This document shows, in pieces, positions 54,465 to 61,480 of a stretch of 61,480 bases of DNA. The notes under the pieces were generated by a model. The model was not told the DNA's origin, searched no databases, and was given only the letters and a program-made list of their open reading frames with translations. The position numbers and the translations under genes are program-made. Source of the stretch: Candidatus Gastranaerophilales bacterium (lineage in GTDB: Bacteria > Cyanobacteriota > Vampirovibrionia > Gastranaerophilales > Gastranaerophilaceae); the NCBI GenBank assembly GCA_900767135.1, contig CAAFYU010000041.1:1-61480 (forward strand). The letters are read 5' to 3'. The first letter of the stretch is position 1. Each line of letters starts with the position of its first letter.

Positions 54465-56828
54465 GTGAAAGTTGCGCCAATAAGTTATCAGGTGACGAGA
54501 CGTAAAACAAGTATACCATTTAGAAACTTTGGGAACTCTGTTGGTTCGCAATCTGATAATGCACAGGCACAAATTGAGCCAGATAAGTTTTACAATTATA
54601 CTTTTGCCAAAAATTATTATAATCAAAAACTGGATAATGATGGAAAACTTTTTGAAGATGAACAAAGTTTCTCAAAAGTTATGTCAAACCCGAAAGCGAA
54701 AGCATATTTGATGTGCTTCATCAGAGAACGTGCACAGGCAGAACTTTTAGAACTTAACAATAAATCAGGATTATCTAAAAAAGAAAAAGAGAAAGAAAAA
54801 GAGAAAGTAGAAGGTCTAAAAGAAATTCTACAAGCATTTCCAGCGCTAGCACAAACCGATAGACAGTATAGTTCAAACATAACATTCGGACAAAATTTAA
54901 CCCCTGAGCAAAAATCAAAATGTCATTTAATAATTCATTCTGCCGCAGCGGCATGTGGCACTTTTTCTGCTGCAATGGGAGAAGGAGCCGCAATCGGAGC
55001 AGACACCCCTTTTTTACGAGGGACACAGGCACTTATGTTCTTGAGTCTGCAAAATCTTCTAAATGTTAACATGAAAGCAAGTCTCATCTATGCTGGTAAG
55101 CAATATGTAATGGGCTCTTATATAGGAGTAAGAGGAGCGCAAGTTTTAACTAGCTGGTTAGGAATTGGCGGACATGTTGCAACAACTGGAACAGGCTCTG
55201 GTGCAATAACAGGAGCAGTTAGAGCAGTAAATGCGTCTTTGAGTACTGCTCTTACGGAGAAAATGGGTTGGGGTTATGTAAAATCTGTTGAACAAAACCA
55301 AATGAATCCAAAAACTCAAGCAATTTCAGCTGCAATTTATGCCGCATCAATGGGACTTTTACATTTCCACGATGATAGTTTTCTTGATCCGACAAGCTAC
55401 TCTGATGTTCAAGAAGCATTAAATAAAATTCCAAAAGAAAATGTTTCTCTTCTTGGAGATATAATGCATACTCTGACCGATAATATTAATTTACCAAGAG
55501 CTGGAACCATATTTACGGTTTCGCTTATGCAAGGAGTATTAACAGCAAAAAATATGGATGAAGCTCAAAAAAAAGAATATTTCAAAAATCTAGTTGGAAT
55601 AGCACTAATGAATACTATTTTCTATGAAACATTAAATATTCCCGAAGATAGTGTTATAAAAGAAGACGCTATTGATGCAATCAAAAAAATACAAGAAGAT
55701 TTGAATAATACTCCGGAACTTTTTAAAGAATTTCGAGATATTGAACAGGAAATTATAAATAAAATCCATCTGGAAGATTTGAATACCAGAGACTTTATCA
55801 GACAATTTAAAGATAAAGATTTATTGATTAATCTTGCCTTTACGACAAGTGATATGACTACAATTCTTGCAGACAAATGGAGAAAACGAAATTGTACAAT
55901 ATTAAAAAAATCAAAAATTGAGGCACAGAAAAAACTAGCAGCGGAAAACCAAAAAGGTATAAAATTAAATAATACAATTGATCCTGCTAAGAAAAAAGAA
56001 TTAGATGAGACATTAAATACCATCATCACTAAAACAAAAAATGATTTAATACAAAAAACTCGTTCAAATCACGCATTAGCAAGAATTGCAGGTTATGACA
56101 AAACCAAAGCATTATTAAATTTGTCTTACATTAAACCGGTAAAAGCAAAAGCTGAAAAAGAGGTTCCAAATATTTTATTATTCTATGGCCCGAGTGGTTC
56201 GGGAAAAACAGCAATAGGCACCGCAATTGCGGAAGATACAGGCGCAAAATTCCGGAACAAAAATCTCGGGATGGGCAATGAAAAGAAAATTTTTGACTGG
56301 TTAAAAAGCCAAATGGAAAGAGCTGAACAAAGTTACCAAACTGATAAAAGGTATTCTATTATTCAGTTAAACGAGTTTGATGGATTTCTTAATGATAATC
56401 CGAAACTTTTAAATGAATTTTTAGAATTAACAAATAACTGTGCAAAAAAATATCATACAACTATATTTTTAACAACCAATAATCCGTTAGATATTAATCC
56501 CAAAATTCTGGATAAAACAGATGTAACCGTTCCAATGGGAGTTGCTTCAAAAGATGATATCAAAAATATTGTCCAATATTATGTTAATAATAAACCAATT
56601 GACGGATACAATTTAGATGAAATCACAGAAGAATTTGAAAAAGTTAAACCGGATTATGCATACAGCAATGCTCAAATTCAAACTATTATTACTCAAAAAC
56701 TTCCAACCCCTTGTTCTCAACAGGATTTTGTTTCAATAATTCAAGGAACAAAACCTTGTATATCAAAAGAAATAAATAATAAATTCCAGAAAGAACAAAA
56801 CCAATTAGAGGAGTCCGAAAAATGCTAA
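54465..56828 (+). CDS. Membrane-associated AAA-type ATPase with a DUF697-like domain
   Basis: 787 aa from a GTG with TAGGAGG upstream. N-terminal polar part with RNFGNS (20-25), a Lys/Glu-rich coil (about 105-122), then a hydrophobic Gly/Ala-rich region (about 150-260: IIHSAAAACGTFSAAMGEGAAIGADTPFL and on) like the DUF697/YcjF domain, a helical linker (about 290-540), and an AAA domain at about 560-760. Walker A GPSGSGKT (about 572-579) is good; the Walker B reads IIQLNEFDG, where the usual Asp-Glu is Asn-Glu, so hydrolysis may be slow or absent. Confidence 0.7.
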   Translation: MKVAPISYQVTRRKTSIPFRNFGNSVGSQSDNAQAQIEPDKFYNYTFAKNYYNQKLDNDGKLFEDEQSFSKVMSNPKAKAYLMCFIRERAQAELLELNNKSGLSKKEKEKEKEKVEGLKEILQAFPALAQTDRQYSSNITFGQNLTPEQKSKCHLIIHSAAAACGTFSAAMGEGAAIGADTPFLRGTQALMFLSLQNLLNVNMKASLIYAGKQYVMGSYIGVRGAQVLTSWLGIGGHVATTGTGSGAITGAVRAVNASLSTALTEKMGWGYVKSVEQNQMNPKTQAISAAIYAASMGLLHFHDDSFLDPTSYSDVQEALNKIPKENVSLLGDIMHTLTDNINLPRAGTIFTVSLMQGVLTAKNMDEAQKKEYFKNLVGIALMNTIFYETLNIPEDSVIKEDAIDAIKKIQEDLNNTPELFKEFRDIEQEIINKIHLEDLNTRDFIRQFKDKDLLINLAFTTSDMTTILADKWRKRNCTILKKSKIEAQKKLAAENQKGIKLNNTIDPAKKKELDETLNTIITKTKNDLIQKTRSNHALARIAGYDKTKALLNLSYIKPVKAKAEKEVPNILLFYGPSGSGKTAIGTAIAEDTGAKFRNKNLGMGNEKKIFDWLKSQMERAEQSYQTDKRYSIIQLNEFDGFLNDNPKLLNEFLELTNNCAKKYHTTIFLTTNNPLDINPKILDKTDVTVPMGVASKDDIKNIVQYYVNNKPIDGYNLDEITEEFEKVKPDYAYSNAQIQTIITQKLPTPCSQQDFVSIIQGTKPCISKEINNKFQKEQNQLEESEKC

Positions 56829-57187
56829 TAAGTATTCCATCACGTTCCACAATAAATGAATATAAAAATTTAAAAACTTCTCAAAAAGAAGTCAAAATAA
56901 ATGAAACATCTAAAAAATTAGATGAATATGTTTATGACAAAACCCATAAGTTTGGTAATTATAAAGCCATAGGAATATTAGGTATATTAGATTTATTATT
57001 TTTTCCATATTTACTAAAACCAAAAAACAGATCAATGTATGGAGATGAGCTATTTGCGCTAATGATCGGTAATATAGTTGGATTTGGGGTAATATTAGAT
57101 AATTTGAAAAATAAAAAACGTGTTTTAAATGATGAAAGTAAAAAATTTAACTTATATAAAAAAAATGGTATAAATGTCGTTATATAG
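56822..57187 (+). CDS. Small two-TM protein
   Basis: 121 aa with two hydrophobic stretches (about 48-64, AIGILGILDLLFFPYLL, and about 76-90, ELFALMIGNIVGFGVIL) and a polar N-terminus. Not recognised. Overlaps the ATPase gene by 7 nt and is coupled to it. Likely a membrane partner of the cassette. Confidence 0.6.
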   Translation: MLISIPSRSTINEYKNLKTSQKEVKINETSKKLDEYVYDKTHKFGNYKAIGILGILDLLFFPYLLKPKNRSMYGDELFALMIGNIVGFGVILDNLKNKKRVLNDESKKFNLYKKNGINVVI

Positions 57188-57227
57188 TTCGGAAACCCAA
57201 GCTTCCATTTATATTTGAGGTTTATAT

Positions 57228-59045
57228 TTATACAAAATATTCATAAATAACTTTACCATCTTTTGTAATATTTCCTGAACACATTAATTTATTGTTATCA
57301 AAATCTTTTAAATCGTTCGGTTTAGGGAATTTTAATGATTTAATATCTTTGAATTTTGGAATCTTTTTTATTGTATCAAAATTTTTAATTACTGCTTTAA
57401 TTGCTTCTGCATTTTGCGAATCAACCCATAAGATGTCAGATGTATGTCCAAAATCACTCAAATACAAATCGACATACGATTCATCATTAAATGGAACGTA
57501 ATTAAATCTGTAGCCGTCAGAATCTTTTATTTTTTTTATTGTAGAAAGTACAAAATTATCCTGCAACTTTTGAAATTCTTCTGGCGAAATTTCTCTATCG
57601 ATATTATACTTCTTAACTCTATGCGGTTGAATCGCAATCGGATTAAGTTTTTGTGTATTACTGCAATCAAAAACGATTGTTGTTTTATATGTATCACTTA
57701 ACTTATCAAGTAAATCTTTAAAATCTGCAACAACATCTTCATTTTCTGCTTTATTTGAAAGCAACTTATCAAAATTTTCGATCCAAATAAGAGTTCGCTT
57801 ACCATTTTTTGCATAATTTGTCTGAGCTTCTTCCAACATTGTTAAAATCTGATCCCGTTTTAGCTCATTTGACTCACCTTTGTCCTCAATGAATATATAA
57901 TTTGAATTAGCTTTTGCAACAATCCACTTAATAGTTTCAGCAGTTTCCTTTTTATTTTTTCCTAAAATCATTATAGAGTTTGGGATCTTAATTCCTTTAT
58001 TATTCGAATTAAAATTCTGCAAAAAATCTTGATTAATTTGATTTTTTATATATGCTGCACAAAGTTCTTTTTTTGCAGCAAGTTCTATGGCTGCTTTTTC
58101 TTCAGCATAGGTCCTAAGTCTTGCTTTATTTACAAGAGTTTCCATACGTTCAAACTGCAAAGATTTTTGAATATATTCTTCCCAAGTTTGAAATTTTTGC
58201 CAACGCTCAGTATTAAACCATTTATCATAATTTCTATAATATTTTGGAGGCTCTTCTGGAACTACTATTTCCTGTTTTAAAATAATCATCTGATATTCTT
58301 TATCTGTTTTTGGTTTTGAATAAACTGCATAACTTCCATTTACACCATACATGTACATGTTATGCTCATTTAATCCCTTTGGCCAATCTCGGTCAATCCT
58401 ATAATTAGCTATTCTTCGAGCAGCAACTAATTCTTCTGGGGAGGCATTTTCCCCTTTGATATATTTTAGTATAAGTTCTCTATCTTTATTAGATAATTGT
58501 TCAGAAACTTTATCTAGCAAACTCGTGAAAGCTATTTTATTCCCAGCAAAATGTTGTGTTGGAGATACCTCTTTAACAGTTGTTTGAGAAGTTTGAGAAG
58601 CATATTTCTTTTCAAAAGCGGATTTAACAATAACAGCTATTGCTCCAACGCCAGCACCTATGCCGACAGCAATTCCAAAATGTTTTTTCAATCTTGATTT
58701 CCGTAATTTATTTAGCAAATCTATTGTTGCATCATACTTTGGTCGTTCTGTTTTTTCATAAAAACCATGTACAAAACGTTTAAGGTCTTCTGTTACTTGT
58801 ATCCCTTGCTTTTTAATTTCAGTAATATCATAAGTGAATTTTTCTTCTACATTTTTATTATAAATGGCAGTTTCCCGATTAAAAATTCTTTTATAAGATT
58901 TTCGTTCGGTGAAATGATCAATTATACCATACGTTCCAGCCCCCAATGCAGTGGAGCCTCCTAATATTACTGCACCTTCTGCAAATTTCCGTTTTTTTGT
59001 CTTTGGTATTTTAGTATTAAATATTGTAACTTTAGAAACATCCAT
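57228..59045 (-). CDS. Degenerate AAA-like membrane protein
   Basis: 605 aa. Two N-terminal membrane stretches (about 23-42 and 123-141), a soluble middle, and a C-terminal AAA-like half. The Walker A position reads ILGKNKKETAE (about 354-364), lacking the usual GKT/S, and the Walker B position reads LIWIENFDKLL (about 417), with the Asp missing. Probably a non-hydrolysing partner of the canonical ATPase, from whose stop it starts 11 nt further on. No family recognised. Confidence 0.65.
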   Translation of the reverse strand: MDVSKVTIFNTKIPKTKKRKFAEGAVILGGSTALGAGTYGIIDHFTERKSYKRIFNRETAIYNKNVEEKFTYDITEIKKQGIQVTEDLKRFVHGFYEKTERPKYDATIDLLNKLRKSRLKKHFGIAVGIGAGVGAIAVIVKSAFEKKYASQTSQTTVKEVSPTQHFAGNKIAFTSLLDKVSEQLSNKDRELILKYIKGENASPEELVAARRIANYRIDRDWPKGLNEHNMYMYGVNGSYAVYSKPKTDKEYQMIILKQEIVVPEEPPKYYRNYDKWFNTERWQKFQTWEEYIQKSLQFERMETLVNKARLRTYAEEKAAIELAAKKELCAAYIKNQINQDFLQNFNSNNKGIKIPNSIMILGKNKKETAETIKWIVAKANSNYIFIEDKGESNELKRDQILTMLEEAQTNYAKNGKRTLIWIENFDKLLSNKAENEDVVADFKDLLDKLSDTYKTTIVFDCSNTQKLNPIAIQPHRVKKYNIDREISPEEFQKLQDNFVLSTIKKIKDSDGYRFNYVPFNDESYVDLYLSDFGHTSDILWVDSQNAEAIKAVIKNFDTIKKIPKFKDIKSLKFPKPNDLKDFDNNKLMCSGNITKDGKVIYEYFV

Positions 59046-59056
59046 AAAAATTTACC

Positions 59057-60544
59057 TTATATATTTGCTTTATCATTTTCAAACTGATTCAAATAATCTT
59101 TTGTTATTCGTAAAAGATTATGGTCTTCTGTTGAGTTGTCATATTGTTTAATTGCCTCCAAAATCATTTCTGTTGATAATGGTACATTCTCTGGTTTAAT
59201 TTCATCAGTAGCAATTTCACATATTGCTTTCAAGTGCGTATTACTGTATTTTTCATCAGGAGCAAACTTAAATAGCTCGTCAAGAATTTTATTATAATCA
59301 ATATCTTCTGTTTGACAACCTTGAAGATAATGCTCAATAACAGCAACTGTATCAAGTTTAGTTGGAGGTGCCATCGGAATACTCGGAGATATTCGATGAG
59401 AATTTCTTAATTCATATGGTATTTTTTGAGGTTTATTAGAAGTCAACAAAAAAGTAACATGGTAATCCTCTGAGCAAGATTCCAAAATTCCTTTCATGGC
59501 ATTTATAAATTTATTTGAAACACTTTCCCCAAAAAATCTATCAAATTCATCAATTACAACTATTGTTCTTTTCTGTGTTTTCAAAAAGTTCTTTTGAGAT
59601 TTTTGCAAAATGCCAGGAACTTCAACTTCATCTCCAAATTCATCAGTTGTTGTATAACCTTCTAACTTATTATAAAGTTGTTTTTCTTTTTCTTTTTGAG
59701 AACCTCGACATTGAATTGTAACAATATTACAATCAGCTTCTTGGGCTAGCGCATTGGCAAAAGTTGTTTTGCCACACCCTGTGGGTCCAAAAAACATAAT
59801 TGCATTAGGAATAGGTTCTACTAAATACTTACCTGCTTTTTCATCATCAAGCTTATCTATAAATAATATCTGTAACTTATTTTTAATATCATTATAACCT
59901 CCAATTTGACTAAAACCTTTTTGATTCATAATTATTTTACGGTTATTAATTATTTCAAGACGTTTCCGACTCGCAGCTTGTGCATTTTCAAAAGCTATCA
60001 AAACTTCTTTACTAAGGTTAAGCTGCCGCGCTAGTTCATAAAATCTTTGTGTTTCTTCAATTGAATGTTTTTCGCGTTCTTCAAAAATATCTTGATAAGT
60101 ATATGCAACTTTTAAAGCCTTTTCTTTTTCTTTTCGTAATTTGTCCCGTTTTTTCTCTGAAACATTGATCCATATATCCCAAAAACCATCTTTTATATTT
60201 GCAATTTTTTTATCATATTCTTCTTTGATTTCATTTTCTTTTTTTAGATAATTTTCGATTAAAGAAGCTTCTTTGTCAGAAATTTTAATTTCTTTGTTTT
60301 TAAAAAGTTTCGAAAAAAAACCTGAAACTGATTCTTTTGTTTTTTGGGTTAAATCTTTCAAGTCTCCCCAAACATCTTCAATTCCTCTAAAAGTAATAGT
60401 ATTAGATATAGGTTGTTGAGTTCTCATTAATCTTGGAGCAACCGAGTCTGCCTGATTTAGCAGCACTTCTTTGTGTGTATTTTGAGTATTATTCTTATTT
60501 TGCTTGAAGTTATACTCTTTATAATAAACGTTAGAAACCTTCAT
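59057..60544 (-). CDS. Canonical AAA ATPase of the cassette
   Basis: 495 aa. N-terminal polar region with ITFRGI (50-55), a long coiled coil (about 90-200), then an AAA domain: Walker A GPTGCGKT (253-260), Walker B VVIDEFDRFF (Asp332, Glu333), sensor 1 LLTSNKP (Asn370). Full catalytic set. No membrane segment. AAGGT precedes the ATG. The YSNTHLKAIC motif near the C-terminus resembles YSNAQIQTII of the 787-aa protein, so the two AAA domains are related. Confidence 0.78.
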   Translation of the reverse strand: MKVSNVYYKEYNFKQNKNNTQNTHKEVLLNQADSVAPRLMRTQQPISNTITFRGIEDVWGDLKDLTQKTKESVSGFFSKLFKNKEIKISDKEASLIENYLKKENEIKEEYDKKIANIKDGFWDIWINVSEKKRDKLRKEKEKALKVAYTYQDIFEEREKHSIEETQRFYELARQLNLSKEVLIAFENAQAASRKRLEIINNRKIIMNQKGFSQIGGYNDIKNKLQILFIDKLDDEKAGKYLVEPIPNAIMFFGPTGCGKTTFANALAQEADCNIVTIQCRGSQKEKEKQLYNKLEGYTTTDEFGDEVEVPGILQKSQKNFLKTQKRTIVVIDEFDRFFGESVSNKFINAMKGILESCSEDYHVTFLLTSNKPQKIPYELRNSHRISPSIPMAPPTKLDTVAVIEHYLQGCQTEDIDYNKILDELFKFAPDEKYSNTHLKAICEIATDEIKPENVPLSTEMILEAIKQYDNSTEDHNLLRITKDYLNQFENDKANI

Positions 60545-60637
60545 AAATTACCTTTTTTCATATTAAATCTCATAAAGAATATTTTTGCTATATATGAATT
60601 TTATTTTTTACATATATTCATAAAAATCATTTTTATA

Positions 60638-61480
60638 TCAATACTGTTGCTTGTATTCTTCCATGTCTTTAACCGTTCCGAGAACTCTTGCCATCGGATG
60701 AACTTTTTGAACCCGATGAGCAACACACAAAAATTCACCTTTGGTTGAATAAATGTGAATTTTGGAAAGGTCAAACAAACTGTATCGGATATTGACTTTA
60801 TCTCTAATTCCAATAATTGCTTCGCTCCTGTAATGCGTATTCAAAAACGTAATTCCATGTTTGTTAATCGTTCGGCATTCGGTTTTCATCATTAAATCAT
60901 TTAAGACATTAATATTTATATGTTATTTTTGAACACTATCCAACATTTCTTGAATACTTTTTGAACGATCATTAGGACAAGGTTGTGAATTATGAAATTC
61001 AATCCATTTATTAATATATTTAATAGCCTCTTGTACCGTTGGAACATAATTATTTGTCAATTTCCTATGCCATTCTTGGTGTAATTTTTCACCTCGTTTT
61101 AACCACGCAGGTTTATTTTCAATACTTGTACCAATGTAACTTGGCATTCCTTTTTCTAACTCTTCTTGAAATTCTAAGAAAAATCGTTCAATAACCTTTG
61201 CTCTGGCATTATATGGTTTTGCAAAAACAGAATGAATGTTTAAATTTGCATAAACACCGTTGAATATGTTTTCATCAAAATCATTGTTTTGAAAAAATCT
61301 TGATTTAAACGCTCGACCGTTATCTTGATAAACAACTTTAGGGATCATTCCAATATTTAAAATACTATTCCTCAAAGCACTTGCTATACATTGTGTACTC
61401 TCCGTCATCATAATTTCATAACCTACAAGTGCAGTTGATTTCCAATCTAAAAAGCCAACAAGAGTTGCTCTCGTTGGCTT
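60638..61480 (-). pseudogene. Third Mu-type transposase, nonsense codon, cut by window edge
   Basis: Catalytic part VVYQDNGRAF, KVIERFFLEFQEELEKG, then VPTVQEAIKYINKWIEFHNSQPCP. An in-frame TAA at 60923-60925 follows SVQK; the same frame then continues INVLNDLMMKTECRTIN (compare INLLDDLMLATEVKTIQ in the intact copy), so a single base change probably made the stop. The C-terminus ends early at 60638 relative to the intact copy, and the N-terminus is outside the window. Confidence 0.75.

Noticed and set aside
1..61480. CRISPR arrays, tRNA or rRNA genes
   Set aside because: No regularly spaced repeat series, no T-loop signature with cloverleaf pairing and no conserved rRNA segments were noticed on reading; a tRNAscan or CRISPR search could not be run.

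Overview
The window comes from a low-GC, anaerobic, Gram-negative-type bacterium that most resembles the non-photosynthetic gut cyanobacterial relatives (Gastranaerophilales / Melainabacteria). The reasons are three prepilin-like proteins with the FTLAEVLITLGIIGVVAALT signature, Kdo synthase and a TolC-type porin (outer membrane with LPS), an [FeFe]-hydrogenase maturase (HydG), a superoxide reductase, and many lineage-type hypothetical proteins with a short N-terminal F-x-G motif. The lineage is inferred; no marker tree was possible.

Layout. 1-30.2 kb is a mostly ordinary chromosomal backbone: prepilins, kdsA, an MBL hydrolase, pheS, rsmE, a CCA-type nucleotidyltransferase, a tandem pair of paralogous membrane proteins, a kinase/regulator/propeller operon, ferritin plus superoxide reductase, a large-type SRP RNA, glmU, mnmA, hydG, secDF, dapA, a TolC/metal-exporter pair, a HExxH membrane protein, a YqeG phosphatase and a U32 protein. 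30.5-41.6 kb is one long minus-strand defence operon: a type I restriction-modification system (half-size S, M, R and a full S) with RhuM, KTSC, a membrane protein, a possible RNase H-fold protein, a Ser/Thr kinase, a DUF2188 protein, a zinc-ribbon protein and a YgjP-type metallopeptidase. 41.9-47.6 kb holds a giant putative nuclease/helical-repeat defence protein, small orphan genes and a frameshifted HNH endonuclease. 47.6-51.9 kb is a Mu/Tn7-like element (DDE transposase, MuB-like ATPase, catalytic-domain-less integrase-like protein, two HTH proteins) with shared operators and an iteron-rich end. It lies next to the remnant of an older Mu-type transposase and an IS30 fragment. 53.2-60.5 kb is a five-gene cassette of unknown function with three AAA-type proteins (one canonical, one with an altered Walker B, one apparently dead) and membrane proteins. 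A second Mu-type transposase pseudogene follows it to the window edge.

The strongest leads are: (1) the three-AAA membrane cassette between transposase remnants; (2) 10-nt C/G tracts at the 5' ends of two prepilin genes, where one added base (or two lost) fuses a well-placed upstream start codon in frame to the prepilin, which looks like phase variation; (3) an A AAA AAG slippery heptamer exactly where a -1 shift joins two halves of a transposon HTH protein; (4) a Ser/Thr kinase and accessory genes inside the type I RM operon, under a promoter flanked by duplicated operator-like repeats; and (5) recurring -10 boxes placed 6-7 nt before ATG, suggesting leaderless mRNAs.

No tRNA, rRNA or CRISPR array was recognised. 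All family names come from reading motifs, not from database searches.
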